This document shows, in pieces, positions 35,338-45,109 of a stretch of DNA of 64,000 nucleotides. The DNA is taken from NCBI GenBank assembly GCA_028289345.1, contig JANQQL010000015.1, forward strand, positions 62,001-126,000, written 5' to 3'. Below the pieces are notes generated by a model that was given only the letters and a program-made list of their open reading frames with translations, was not told the origin of the DNA and did no database searches. Numbering within the stretch: position 1 is the stretch's first letter; every line of letters starts with the position of its first letter. Source of the DNA: Planctomycetota bacterium (GTDB lineage Bacteria > Planctomycetota > B15-G4 > SIAN01). A program made the position numbers and the translations under genes.

Positions 35338-38036
35338 AGGAAGATCGCTGGAAGAAGATCGAATCGCTCTTCGAGGGCTGTCGCCAGCTCCCGGAGAGTC
35401 AACGCACCGACTATCTGGATCGTCAGTGCACGGACCCAGAACTCCGCAGCGAAGTCGAACAGCTGCTTCGCAGCTCGCAAACTCCCGATCCTTTCTTGGA
35501 TCATCCGAGACGTGCCGCACGCCTCGTCGCCGAGGAGTTCTGCGAGCAGATTGGCCCCCACGAGTACGTCGATCAGACCATCGGCTCGTTTCGCATTCGA
35601 CGGTTCCTTGCCGCCGGGGGCATGGGACTCGTCTACGAGGCTCACCAAGGAGGTTCCGATCGACGCGTCGCTTTGAAGCTCATGCGTTTCGGCGTCTCTT
35701 CCGAGAACGCACGGCGCCGCTTCGAATACGAAACGCGAATCTTGGGTCGCTTGAATCATCCCGGCATTGCGCAAATCTACGAAGCCGGCGTGCACACGGT
35801 GGCCCTGGAAGCCGACCTGCACGTCCCCTACTTCGCCATGGAGTTCGTCCCGGACGCCCAACCAATCACGGAATACGCGACCACGAAGTCCCTGGCCGAC
35901 AACGATCGCCTCGAGCTGTTTCTCGAGGTCTGCGACGCCATCGAGCACGGGCACCAGAAAGGCATCATCCACCGGGATTTGAAACCCGCCAACCTCCTGG
36001 TTGGAGGCAACGGTCGCCCCAAGGTGATTGACTTCGGAGTCGCTCGGTCCACCGACAGCGACCTCTTTGCGTCCACGACCTTGACGAATCCCGGCCAGCT
36101 GGTCGGCACCTTGCGGTACATGAGCCCTGAACAGTGCGAAGCGGACCCGAGTCGCCTCGATGCCCGCAGCGATGTGTTCTCTCTAGGAGTCATTCTCTAC
36201 GAGCTGTTGCTGGACGAGTTTCCCTACGACGTTCCGTCGAACAACGTGTACCAAGCGGCTGTTGCGATCCGCGAGTCCGCCCCCCACCGCCCCACCAGTC
36301 TTCAACCGGCTCTTGCCACCGACCTCGAAACCATCCTGCTGAAGGCGATCGAAAAAGAACCGGAGCGGCGTTATCGCTCGGCGGGGGACTTGGCTCGCGA
36401 TCTCCGCCACTACTTAGCCGACGAACCCATCTCGGCACGTCCCCCCGGTTCTTGGGAAACCGTGGGGCGTGTGATGCGGCGCCACCGCGTGGCGAGCGTG
36501 GCGACGGTGCTGTTCCTGGTGGCGCTGCTGCTCGGAGCCGCAGGAACGACCATCGGATACGTTCGGGCCACCCGGGCAGAGTCCTTGGCACTGATCGGAC
36601 AAGAACAAGCCAAGGAAGCCCAAGCAGCCGCGGAGGCGAGCGAGCGAGAGATCGAAGCAACCCTTCAACAAGTCGAAGAGCAGGCCCGGCAAAACCAGGG
36701 AATGTTCGACTTCCTGCGAGACACCTTTTACGCCGCCAACCCACGAACCACCGGCCGATCACCCACTGTCGAAGACCTCTTGGACCATGCCGCCACCAAG
36801 CTGAGCTTGGTCTTCCGCGAAGACGATTTGACCAGGGCGGAGATGTGCGAAGTCCTCGCGACGTCCTACCACCACCTGCAACGTCCAGAGAAAGCCGAGC
36901 CATTGATGCGCCTTGCGGTCCAGGATCGTCGCCGGCTGGCTCCCTTAGAACAGGGGACGTTCACCAGCATGATCGTCTTCAGCGGAATGTTGCTCTCGAA
37001 CCGAAAGGTCGAAGAGGCTGAGCTCGTGGCCCGACGAGCCGTCGAGGACTGGGAATCCTCCACCGAAGAACCGGACCACTCGTTTGCCGGCGCCTTGGGG
37101 GTGCTGGCTCGGGCTCAACTCGATCGAGGAAATCACGACTCGGCCGAAGCGAACTTGCTTCGTGCCATCTCCCTGCATCGCAGCCAAGGACACGGATCGA
37201 GCGAGACCATGGTCCAGCTGCTATCGCTGATGCTCGTTCTGCGTGAACATCAGCAGCGCTGGACGGAAGCGGCACGTTATGGAGGAGAGGCTCTTGCCAT
37301 CGGCGGCCAGGTGCTTCCGGAAACCCACCCCACCCAGGTCACGCTGCGTTCGAGCTTGGCCAAAATGCTGAATCAAGCGGGAAACGGTGACTCGGCGGAG
37401 CAGCATTTGCGAGATGCCGTTCAGTTCTCCGCACGCATCTTCGGCGAGGATCATGCCACCCACCTCTCCACGGTCCGGGATCTGGCGACCCTCTTGGTGA
37501 CTCAGAGAAAACTCGACGAAGCCGAACAACACTTGCAGTTCGTCATCGAAGGACAACGGGATGGGTTGGGGGACTTTCACCCGGAAGTCGCCGTCACCCA
37601 GATCTGTCTGGGCGATGCCTTCGTCGCGATGGGAGAGTTCGAAGAGGCAGAGTTGGTCTACCAGGAGGCGTTCGACCTCCTTTCCGAAGAAATGGGTCGG
37701 GAGGACGAACGCACGTTGCATGCCGCCTACTCCCTTGCCAGTCTTCTGCTGAGGACCGGCAAGCACGAGGATCTCGAGTCCTTGGGTGTGCCCCTTCTTG
37801 ACCATGCGCAGCCACCCACCCAACGTGGACGAAACATGGCTCGTGCACTGCGCGAGATCGTGGCGAGCTCCCTGCAACAAACCGAGCGTTATCGAGAAGC
37901 CGCCAAACATCTGCAGCTCGTCCTGGAAACGTCCCGACACGACCTGGGGGAGACTCACCCCTACACGGGAATGATCCGAGACCGGCTGGAGCGCTTGCGC
38001 AACCAGAGATCGCCAACCGCCTCGGACTCTCCCTAG
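35334..38036 (+). CDS. Membrane Ser/Thr protein kinase with TPR tail
   Basis: A 900-residue Hanks-type kinase. An N-terminal helical region (residues 1-80) precedes the kinase domain. Its glycine loop is AAGGMGLVYEA, with ATP-binding Lys115, catalytic HRDLKPAN (Asp215), DFG at 233-235 and GTLRYMSPEQ. A membrane helix is at about 387-409 (ATVLFLVALLLGAAGTTIGYV). A coiled coil at about 412-450 follows, then about 430 extracytoplasmic residues of TPR repeats (for example LDEAEQHLQFVIEGQRD and GEFEEAELVYQEAFDLL). It is translationally coupled to the ECF sigma factor. The TPR part probably senses or docks a partner outside the membrane. Confidence 0.93.
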   Translation: MKEDRWKKIESLFEGCRQLPESQRTDYLDRQCTDPELRSEVEQLLRSSQTPDPFLDHPRRAARLVAEEFCEQIGPHEYVDQTIGSFRIRRFLAAGGMGLVYEAHQGGSDRRVALKLMRFGVSSENARRRFEYETRILGRLNHPGIAQIYEAGVHTVALEADLHVPYFAMEFVPDAQPITEYATTKSLADNDRLELFLEVCDAIEHGHQKGIIHRDLKPANLLVGGNGRPKVIDFGVARSTDSDLFASTTLTNPGQLVGTLRYMSPEQCEADPSRLDARSDVFSLGVILYELLLDEFPYDVPSNNVYQAAVAIRESAPHRPTSLQPALATDLETILLKAIEKEPERRYRSAGDLARDLRHYLADEPISARPPGSWETVGRVMRRHRVASVATVLFLVALLLGAAGTTIGYVRATRAESLALIGQEQAKEAQAAAEASEREIEATLQQVEEQARQNQGMFDFLRDTFYAANPRTTGRSPTVEDLLDHAATKLSLVFREDDLTRAEMCEVLATSYHHLQRPEKAEPLMRLAVQDRRRLAPLEQGTFTSMIVFSGMLLSNRKVEEAELVARRAVEDWESSTEEPDHSFAGALGVLARAQLDRGNHDSAEANLLRAISLHRSQGHGSSETMVQLLSLMLVLREHQQRWTEAARYGGEALAIGGQVLPETHPTQVTLRSSLAKMLNQAGNGDSAEQHLRDAVQFSARIFGEDHATHLSTVRDLATLLVTQRKLDEAEQHLQFVIEGQRDGLGDFHPEVAVTQICLGDAFVAMGEFEEAELVYQEAFDLLSEEMGREDERTLHAAYSLASLLLRTGKHEDLESLGVPLLDHAQPPTQRGRNMARALREIVASSLQQTERYREAAKHLQLVLETSRHDLGETHPYTGMIRDRLERLRNQRSPTASDSP

Positions 38037-38372
38037 TAGGACGTTGGAGAAGGCCTGCTCGCAGAGTGGCGTCTTCAGGAAAGCAATCCGTCCAAGCGAC
38101 CAGGAACGGTGAGGATGGGCTTGAGCACCGTGTTCGAGACGCTTGAACGGATTGTGTTGCACCACCCGAGCATGGCGGCGCCCCTTCCCTCGCAGGCCGG
38201 TGAGAAAGCCTTTCGGCACCCGACCGGGTCTTTTCGCCTCCGTCTTGGTCCTCGAACCCTCGACGAATCCACTGAGTCGCCGACGGTCCGACTCCTCGAC
38301 GGAAACGAAATCTCTCGATCGGCTCTCGGGGGCTTTCTTCACCGGCCTGCTGGAACGAGACGGCGCATGGGA
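38037..38372. other. Gap between convergent genes with repeat element B
   Basis: No gene is supported. Almost half is taken by the element at 38191-38350. No separate terminator was recognised, and the element's long hairpin may serve as one. Confidence 0.5.
38191..38350 (+). repeat. Intergenic imperfect-palindrome element, copy B (longest)
   Basis: The left arm GCAGGCCGGTGAGAAAGCC (38192-38210) is complementary to the right arm GGCTTTCTTCACCGGCCTGC (38331-38350) with one bulged T. This gives a roughly 19-bp stem closing a 120-base interior. Interior blocks TTTCGGCACCCGACC and GAAACGAAATCTCTCGATCGGC match copy A. GGTCCGACTCCT and TCGATCGGC match copy C. It lies 23 bases after the stop of the minus-strand gene at 38373. 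Confidence 0.68.
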
Positions 38373-40394
38373 CTACGGGGAAGACATCAAGACCGCGCGG
38401 CGGGATCGACTCTCCGGAATCGGAAAATCGGGGAGGCAGGCAGTCCCGAGGGGGAACCACCATGCGGTGAGGGCATCCACGTCGTCTCTCAGAGAATTGT
38501 CCAACAACTCGAACGACGACCCGGTGAGGTATGAGGCGTAGATCATGTTCGGATCCAGGCCTCCCGACTCGTCGACGTTGGACGCCAGGTCGTCGTCGTC
38601 CACGCTGTAGATCAGCGCCAAGACCTCGTCCGCCCCCTCCCGCATCCAACACAACTCCATGGCATCGAGGTCAGTGCCGGCCGGAATCCCCAGATGCACC
38701 ACCGGGTCGATCACGCGCACGAAACCACTGCCGTTCGAAGCCTCGTAGACGCTGCCCGACGACAAGGGCACTCCGCCGGAGTCGAGGCCAGGAGCTTCGT
38801 GGTCGACGGTGAACAACCAGGTGTCGCAGCCGCTGCCGTCTTCCTGAATGTCCAACGAGTCGACGTCGTCGTCATCCGCTTCTCCGGCGTCCGGGTTCGG
38901 GGTCATCGACACGTGCACGGCCTCTTCGGAAGCCAACCCGTACTCGGCGCTCACCGCAAAAGGAGCCCCCAACCCCGAAGGGGTCAGCAACACTCCCGAG
39001 ATCTCATCCCGAGGACCTGTGGTCCCCTGAGTCGCTCCGGTCGGAGAGCTCGAGGTCACCGGTGCCTCACAAGGAACGCTCGAAGCGTAGTGAAGGCCCC
39101 GATCGTCTTCATAAGAAACGACGAGGTAGTCCACCGGAGGAAGACAAGCGGGAACCGTCCCGTCGATCACTCTTGAGATCGGACTCACAGGAGGTCCATC
39201 AGAGATCGGTGGCAACACATCCACCAGGGAAAAGTCGATGTGATCCTCTCCATCCAGATCGAAGTAGGCCGCGTCCTCAGGAAGCGGCAGGCCGCCGCAA
39301 ACTGGCGCCGCCGTGAGGGGGACGAGTTGCGGCACCGGCCAGGGATCCCCACCGAACAAGTTGGCATCGTCGAAGACCCCGTTTTCGCCCCCGGCGAGGA
39401 GCGCGGGGCCCAACCAAGGATAGGAGTCGCCGGGGTCGAAAGCCTCGCTGCCATCCATCGCTGGGTCGCTCAGTTCTTGGTCGGAACCGATGTCCAAAGA
39501 GAACGTGCCGGCCAGGCCATCACCCGGAAACACCCCCGCTGGGAACCCGAAAGACTTGTACGGAATGAACGGCACGGGCTGGGGCGCATCCAAACTGATG
39601 GTGATGCATCCAAAGAACACGGCCTGGGCCAGGTCCTGGGTGAAGTGCATCGGCGGTCCCGCAGGAGGTCGCCCGGGACCACGAATCTCCGAGAACGTGT
39701 CGGCACCGACGTCCAGCCGCAGGGTCTGTCCCGCATTCAAGGGGAACGTGGCGAGCGCGGGAGGCGGCCCGGAAATCAAACCCGGAACGCTCACCAAGTT
39801 GTAGAAGCCGAGGGGAATGCCGAGGTATTCATTGCCGTTGTTGTCGGTCAGCTGCAACCGAGAGTTGGTGACCTGGGCATCGTCGTCGGTGACCACTTCC
39901 GGCCGCGGCCAGGCGAACGACATGGCTCGCCAGGTCGCGTTCACCACCAGCGGGGTTCCTGCGGGCACACCTCCGACTCCCAAGTTGACCTGGGCAAGGA
40001 GGTCCGAGACCGCCTCCGCGTGATACTCCGGCCCCTGGTTGCAGTTCCAGAAGGTTCGAGCCTGGGTGAACCACCAAACTCGCAAGAACTTGGTTCCGAC
40101 CCCATCCAGCCAGACCGCTCCTTCCCCGCGTGCCTTCAGAGGACACTTGTTCGGACGAACCTTGCAGTCTGACGCCGCCCAGCCGAAGCGCTGGGGATTG
40201 ATTCCGCGCAAGAACCCCCGCGCCGCCTGATTGTCAGTGCAAAGCGGTCGATCCGGATGATCGGCCAGCACCCGAGTCGTGACAGCCATGGTCGAGGGTG
40301 GCTCCAACAACGTCCAAAACTCTTGACCCAGGGACTCCCGGAACGTGCCCGAGCACCCCAGCGCCAAGAACACACCAATGCGAAGAGTCCGCAT
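38373..40394 (-). CDS. Large secreted hypothetical protein
   Basis: A 673-residue exported protein with signal peptide MRTLRIGVFLALGCSGTFRES. AAAGGA six bases upstream supports the start at 40394. The sequence is rich in Asp, Pro and Gly, with acidic stretches such as PDAGEADDDDVDSLD and SVDDDDLASNVDESGGLDPN. Several Cys residues in the N-terminal 120 residues suggest disulfides (LCTDNQA, WAASDCKVRPNKCPLKARG). No catalytic motif or named domain was recognised. Its length and composition fit the exported structural proteins abundant in this lineage. It is followed on its own strand by repeat element B. Confidence 0.75.
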   Translation of the reverse strand: MRTLRIGVFLALGCSGTFRESLGQEFWTLLEPPSTMAVTTRVLADHPDRPLCTDNQAARGFLRGINPQRFGWAASDCKVRPNKCPLKARGEGAVWLDGVGTKFLRVWWFTQARTFWNCNQGPEYHAEAVSDLLAQVNLGVGGVPAGTPLVVNATWRAMSFAWPRPEVVTDDDAQVTNSRLQLTDNNGNEYLGIPLGFYNLVSVPGLISGPPPALATFPLNAGQTLRLDVGADTFSEIRGPGRPPAGPPMHFTQDLAQAVFFGCITISLDAPQPVPFIPYKSFGFPAGVFPGDGLAGTFSLDIGSDQELSDPAMDGSEAFDPGDSYPWLGPALLAGGENGVFDDANLFGGDPWPVPQLVPLTAAPVCGGLPLPEDAAYFDLDGEDHIDFSLVDVLPPISDGPPVSPISRVIDGTVPACLPPVDYLVVSYEDDRGLHYASSVPCEAPVTSSSPTGATQGTTGPRDEISGVLLTPSGLGAPFAVSAEYGLASEEAVHVSMTPNPDAGEADDDDVDSLDIQEDGSGCDTWLFTVDHEAPGLDSGGVPLSSGSVYEASNGSGFVRVIDPVVHLGIPAGTDLDAMELCWMREGADEVLALIYSVDDDDLASNVDESGGLDPNMIYASYLTGSSFELLDNSLRDDVDALTAWWFPLGTACLPDFPIPESRSRRAVLMSSP

Positions 40395-40693
40395 GACAAG
40401 TCCTTTCCGGCTGAGCGTGAATGCCTGCAGGCTGGCCTTCTGGCCAAAAGGAAGGAGTTCCCGGTGGTCCGTCGCGACCGCTGGCCATTCCCGGCAGCGG
40501 CCTCCGAAAGACCTTCGATCTCAGGCTCCCGGCGCCGCCGGTTGCTTTGGACGGCGAATCCCTTCTCTTCCTGCAAAGTCGAAACAACACCTTCGTGCTC
40601 GAGCTCACTTCCTCGCGACATTGAATCGAGGAGCCTGCAGCGAAATCGAACAAGGAGAGCGGTGCTGCGTCGCTGCTCGCAAGAGTCTCGTGC
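40395..40693. other. Divergent intergenic region
   Basis: No gene is supported between the secreted protein (minus) and the ppc promoter (plus). GGCCTTCTGGCC around 40434-40445 is a small palindrome. Nothing else stands out. Confidence 0.4.
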
Positions 40694-40720
40694 TTGACAA
40701 GACGACCGGGGACGTAGACT
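40694..40720 (+). promoter_or_regulatory. Sigma-70-like promoter for ppc
   Basis: A perfect -35 TTGACA at 40694-40699 is followed after 15 bases by TAGACT at 40715-40720. The spacing is shorter than the ideal 17. It lies about 140 bp upstream of the ppc start. Confidence 0.45.
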
Positions 40721-40856
40721 CGATGCGGTGTTCGTTCGGCCTCGCTTCTCGAATGACGGGAACGTCGAATGGGCACCTGGAGCCGCATCCGGATGGCATC
40801 ATGGCGACGGCCCGAGCGCAGAGGAATCCACAGCTGGGAGGAGACCACGAATTCCC

Positions 40857-43571
40857 ATGAGCAAGACCCACGACCGATCCTCTTCTCCTTCCTCGAACGA
40901 CCGACATGCGCCTTTGCGGGAGGACGTCCGGTTGCTGGGGCAGCTCCTCGGCGAGGTCTTGGTGGCCCAAGAGGGTGCCCCGCTGTTCGACTGCGTCGAA
41001 AAGGTGCGCACGCTTTCCAAAGCCGCCCGTGACGGTGATTTCGAAGCAGCGCAGCAACTTCACGAGCGACTTCAGCATCTTGACGTCAGCGAGTCGGTTC
41101 CCGTGGCCCGCGCGTTCGCCACCTTCTTGAAACTGGCCAACGTCGCGGAACAACACCACCGAGTGCGAAGACGCAATGATTACCGGCGCAACCCGAACGC
41201 AGCGCCGCAACGTGGTTCTTTGCGCGAGGTCTTTCCAAGGCTCCAACAAGCGGGGATCGCCGCCGAGGAAATCACGACACTGATTCGTCGCATGGGAGTC
41301 GAGCTGGTTTTCACTGCGCATCCGACCGAGATCCAACGACGCACGTTGCTGACTCGATTCCATGCGGTGGAGCAATTGCTGGAGCAGCGGGACCGGATCC
41401 GCGGTTTTTCGGACGAAGAATGCGCCATCGAGGAGCAACTCCGGCGCGAGATCACCACCATTTGGCGCACCGACGAATTGCGCCATGAGCGGCCCACTCC
41501 GCTCGACGAGGCACGCAGCGGGCTGCTGATCTTCGAGCAGACCCTGTGGGACGCCTTACCGCGCGTGCTGCGATCTCTCGACAAGGAGTTGCTCGAGGCG
41601 ACCGGAACCGGGCTCCCGAAAGACGCGGCTCCGATCCGATTCGGCTCGTGGATGGGCGGCGATCGCGATGGCAATCCCAACGTCACCGCGGAGATCACGC
41701 GCCAGGCCTGCCACCTGGCCCGCTGGATGGCCGCCGCTCTGTACGAACGAGAAGTGGAAGCACTGCGCCGAGAACTCTCCCTGACCGACGGAAGCGAAGA
41801 ACTGAACGCCGCGGTCGAAGGGGCTCGCGAGCCGTACCGCGCGCTGCTGAGGGAAGTGCGCGACCGGCTGAACCGAACGCGTCACTGGCATGTGGCACGC
41901 TACAACAACGAGTCTCCGCCGCCCGGCTCGGTGTACCTCCATGCGGACGATCTTCGTCAACCCCTCGAGCTTTGCTGGCGCTCACTTCACGAAACCGGCG
42001 CCGATCTGGTCGCTCAAGGTCGTCTGCTGGACTTGCTACGGAGACTGTCCACGTTTGGCCTCACTCTTGTTCGCCTGGATCTTCGTCAAGACCGGGCGCG
42101 CCACACGGCCGCCATGGATGCCATCACCAAGCATCAAGGTCTCGGTTCCTACGCCGAGTGGGACGAATCCACGAGGCGCCGCTTCTTGATCGAAGCTCTG
42201 GAACGCGACTCTTCGGAGCGGCTCCGACAACAGCCCTCGACCACGCTCGCCCTTCCCACCGACCTGGTTCTCGAGCCAGAGCCACGCGAAGTTTTGGACA
42301 CCATGCAGGTCATTGCCAACGAACCGGCCGCCTCGTTGGGCGTGTACATCATCTCGATGGCATCCCAGACTTCGGACGTCTTGGCCGTGGAGTACCTTCA
42401 GCGCGCGGCAGGAGTGGTCGAACCACTTCCCGTGGTGCCGCTCTTCGAAACCGAAGCCGACTTGACCCGGTCTCCCGAAGCCGTACGAGACCTTCTCGAA
42501 AGCTCCGGCTTCCGCGATCGAAACGGCAATCAGCTGCAAATCATGCTCGGCTATTCCGATTCCGCCAAAGACGTTGGACGCCTGGCGGCCTCGTGGGCCC
42601 TTTATCGAGCACAGGAACAAATGGTCGAGGTGTGTCGAGACAGAGATGTCGAGCTGGTGCTGTTCCACGGCCGAGGCGGCACGATTGGTCGCGGTGGCGG
42701 CCCCACCCATGCCGCGATTCTTTCTCAACCTCCGGGATCGGTGAACGGGCGCCTGCGAGTCACCGAACAAGGGGAGATGATCCAAGCCAAGTTCGGGATC
42801 CCTGGCATTGCCGAGCGCACCCTCGAGCTTTCCGTCACCGCCATCCTTGAAGCCACACTGACCCCTCCCAAACTCCCCGCCGATTCCTGGCGCAACGTCA
42901 TGGACGACTTGGCCCAGCGATCGCGGGACGCGTTTCGAAACGTCGTTCGCGGCGAACCAGACTTCGTCCGCTATTTCCGGACCGTGACCCCGGAACCGGA
43001 ACTCGGCCTGCTACACATGGGCAGCCGACCTGCCCGCCGCGGCGGTGGCAACGAAGCAGGCATCGAATCTCTGCGCGCGATTCCTTGGGTGTTCGCTTGG
43101 ATGCAAACCCGTCTGCTGTTGCCGGCATGGCTCGGCGTTGGAGAAGCGTTGCAAGGCGTCCTGGAATCGCAACAGCGCGAGACCCTTCAAGCCATGAGTC
43201 GCGGATGGCCGTTCCTGCGCAGCACCTTGGACTTGATCGCGATGGTGCTGGCCAAGGCGGAACCCTCCATCACCGAGTACTACGAACGAACGCTGGCGCC
43301 AGACGATCTCCATCCCCTCGGCCACCGGTTGCGCGAGCGCTGTCGTCTGGCGCGGGCTTCACTCCTCGAATGCACCGGCAAGAGCGACTTGCTGGACGAT
43401 CACCCGGTTCTCGAACACTCCATCGCCACCCGCAATCCCTACGTCGACCCGATCAATCTGGTCCAAGCCGAGCTGTTGTGCCGCGTTCGTCACCGAAATG
43501 AGACTGAACTGGTGAATGCCCTCGTCGTGACAGTGAATGGAGTGGCGGCGGGGATGCGCAACACGGGATAG
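40857..43571 (+). CDS. ppc: Phosphoenolpyruvate carboxylase
   Basis: Carboxylates PEP with bicarbonate to oxaloacetate, refilling the TCA cycle. The ATG at 40857 (MSKTHDRSSS) is chosen. GGGAGGAG lies 13 bases upstream, and the open frame before it is not coding. Bacterial-type signatures are all present: FTAHPTEIQRRT (catalytic His), GSWMGGDRDGNPNVT, MLGYSDSAKDVG, VLFHGRGGTIGRGGGPTH and QGEMIQAKFG. The C-terminus is AAGMRNTG, the invariant end of the enzyme. Length of 904 aa is normal. It stands alone in its transcription unit. Confidence 0.97.
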   Translation: MSKTHDRSSSPSSNDRHAPLREDVRLLGQLLGEVLVAQEGAPLFDCVEKVRTLSKAARDGDFEAAQQLHERLQHLDVSESVPVARAFATFLKLANVAEQHHRVRRRNDYRRNPNAAPQRGSLREVFPRLQQAGIAAEEITTLIRRMGVELVFTAHPTEIQRRTLLTRFHAVEQLLEQRDRIRGFSDEECAIEEQLRREITTIWRTDELRHERPTPLDEARSGLLIFEQTLWDALPRVLRSLDKELLEATGTGLPKDAAPIRFGSWMGGDRDGNPNVTAEITRQACHLARWMAAALYEREVEALRRELSLTDGSEELNAAVEGAREPYRALLREVRDRLNRTRHWHVARYNNESPPPGSVYLHADDLRQPLELCWRSLHETGADLVAQGRLLDLLRRLSTFGLTLVRLDLRQDRARHTAAMDAITKHQGLGSYAEWDESTRRRFLIEALERDSSERLRQQPSTTLALPTDLVLEPEPREVLDTMQVIANEPAASLGVYIISMASQTSDVLAVEYLQRAAGVVEPLPVVPLFETEADLTRSPEAVRDLLESSGFRDRNGNQLQIMLGYSDSAKDVGRLAASWALYRAQEQMVEVCRDRDVELVLFHGRGGTIGRGGGPTHAAILSQPPGSVNGRLRVTEQGEMIQAKFGIPGIAERTLELSVTAILEATLTPPKLPADSWRNVMDDLAQRSRDAFRNVVRGEPDFVRYFRTVTPEPELGLLHMGSRPARRGGGNEAGIESLRAIPWVFAWMQTRLLLPAWLGVGEALQGVLESQQRETLQAMSRGWPFLRSTLDLIAMVLAKAEPSITEYYERTLAPDDLHPLGHRLRERCRLARASLLECTGKSDLLDDHPVLEHSIATRNPYVDPINLVQAELLCRVRHRNETELVNALVVTVNGVAAGMRNTG

Positions 43572-43667
43572 AGGACCGTCCATTCGGCTCACTCAGCAAT
43601 GGCAAGTCATGGAGCGCAAGTCTTCCTGTGGCCCTCCTCTGCCCGAGGGCAAGTCGGGGATTTACTG

Positions 43668-43695
43668 TTGAAGTCCGCCGAACTTGCTGCATAAT
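43668..43695 (+). promoter_or_regulatory. Sigma-70-like promoter of the unknown gene at 43848
   Basis: TTGAAG at 43668-43673 and CATAAT at 43690-43695, spaced 16 bases, sit in a distinctly AT-rich patch. The predicted leader is about 145 bases. Confidence 0.55.
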
Positions 43696-43847
43696 TATTC
43701 GTCAACCTGAATAGTTTCGCCCATGACGTTGGGGAAAGCGCATGGGGCTCCTGAATAGAGTTCGCATTCCGATCTCTCCAGGGAACGGCGGCAGTCCGGT
43801 TGCGCGATCCAACGATCTTGGCACCACACTGAATGGGAGGGAATCTC

Positions 43848-44570
43848 TTGAGCAATCTCACGAAGGTGACTTCTTCCTCTGGCGGGGAAGTCCCCATTCC
43901 TTACACGGCGATTGGTCGCCGCGAGCTCGGCGTCGCCAGATACCAAGCGCAACAGGTTCCGGGTGCTGTCATCCTGTTTGCGAATGGGTGCCACCCAACC
44001 AGCGGTTACGAGGTTTCTCTGGAGAGGAGCCTGCTTGCGGTGTACCCGCCAGAGTTCATTCTCTACCAGATTCCGCCATCGGGCCCCGTTGCCCAGGTGG
44101 TGACGCCTTTCTCGGTCTGCGCATGGTTCGCCGTGACCGATCCGGTAGAGACGGTCGCTGTTCACGATGCAAACGGCCGACACGCGGTGGAAGTGGAACA
44201 GGTCCTCGACTTGTGGCTACCGCGCGAGTCCGGCATCGCGAAGCTTTTCCGCGTGGAAAGCGTGGATCTGAAGATCTTGAAGTCGAAACCGCCGATTCTA
44301 GCGATCGACGTCAAGGGCCTCAGCCCAACGCCTGGCTACACCGATGTCACGCTCATCGAACATGTGTACGTGACTCCCCCGGAAGACGGAGTCTACGGAT
44401 TCGATCTCGTGGGCCGTCGTCCGAGTCATCCGGTCCCGCAAGTACTGGCACCGGTCTCCACGGTCTACCACTGGACCGGCTTCCATGACGAAGTTCGCGG
44501 TGTTCGCGTCCACGCAACTTCCAACAAAGTTGAAGCTCTCCTCGAACGAGGGGACCAAGCAACCGCTTGA
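43848..44570 (+). CDS. Hypothetical protein, single-gene transcription unit
   Basis: About 240 residues of unknown family, with no signal peptide or clear membrane helix. A TTG start at 43848 is preferred because GGGAGGG lies six bases ahead. An ATG at 43833 in the same frame contains that Shine-Dalgarno and is less likely. The protein looks all-beta. Visible segments include YTAIGRRELGVARYQAQQVPGAVILFANG, FSVCAWFAVTDPVETVAVHDANG, TDVTLIEHVYVTPPEDGVYGFDLVG and EVRGVRVHATSNKVEALLERG. It has its own promoter (43668-43695) and a textbook terminator (44597-44634), so it is expressed independently. Confidence 0.75.
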   Translation: MSNLTKVTSSSGGEVPIPYTAIGRRELGVARYQAQQVPGAVILFANGCHPTSGYEVSLERSLLAVYPPEFILYQIPPSGPVAQVVTPFSVCAWFAVTDPVETVAVHDANGRHAVEVEQVLDLWLPRESGIAKLFRVESVDLKILKSKPPILAIDVKGLSPTPGYTDVTLIEHVYVTPPEDGVYGFDLVGRRPSHPVPQVLAPVSTVYHWTGFHDEVRGVRVHATSNKVEALLERGDQATA

Positions 44571-44596
44571 TCGCGCCTGATTGATCTCGACGATTT

Positions 44597-44634
44597 GGAG
44601 GGGCCGGGTGGCAACACTCGGCCCCTCCTTTTTT
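44597..44634 (+). terminator. Rho-independent terminator
   Basis: The stem GGAGGGGCCG pairs with CGGCCCCTCC around a 12-base loop and is followed at once by six T residues. It lies 26 bases after the stop at 44570. Confidence 0.92.
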
Positions 44635-45109
44635 GCATCTCGAGATGAGCAATCCCTCGCTGAACAAAGGACGTGTTCTTCCCGCCGCGGACACGAGAGA
44701 GGGGGCTGCGGTGATGCTCTCGCAAAAGCGGTCGAGTCACGAGGGCTCCCGACCAGATGACTTGCTCCTCCCACCGAGATGCGAGTGAAGTTCGGTCACG
44801 CACATCCTCGCCTTTGTCGCCGGAGCCAACGGGGTCAAACAAGGCACCTCTCGCGATGCGAGTGGACGCCGCCCAGTTCGGCCCGGCCATCAATCACGAA
44901 ACGGGTGTGGCGTGAAAAACTCTGCGCCTGCGAGGAATGCTCGCCCTCCGCCCTTTCCCGGGCTCAGCCAACGAAGCCGTTGCCGTCCGCACAAATCGCG
45001 TTCGGAAAATGTCGGAAAAACTTCTTTCGGCTCTCGAAAAGCGGATCCCCCGTTGCACGAGAGAGCGTCTCAGTCGGTGTCATTCACAACCCGAACTCGG
45101 AGGCACCTG
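44635..45109. other. Intergenic region upstream of the subtilase
   Basis: No gene is supported. The protease frame is open back to 44912 but lacks a start signal there. GGAGG at about 45099 is the ribosome binding site of the protease. No convincing promoter was found. Confidence 0.45.
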
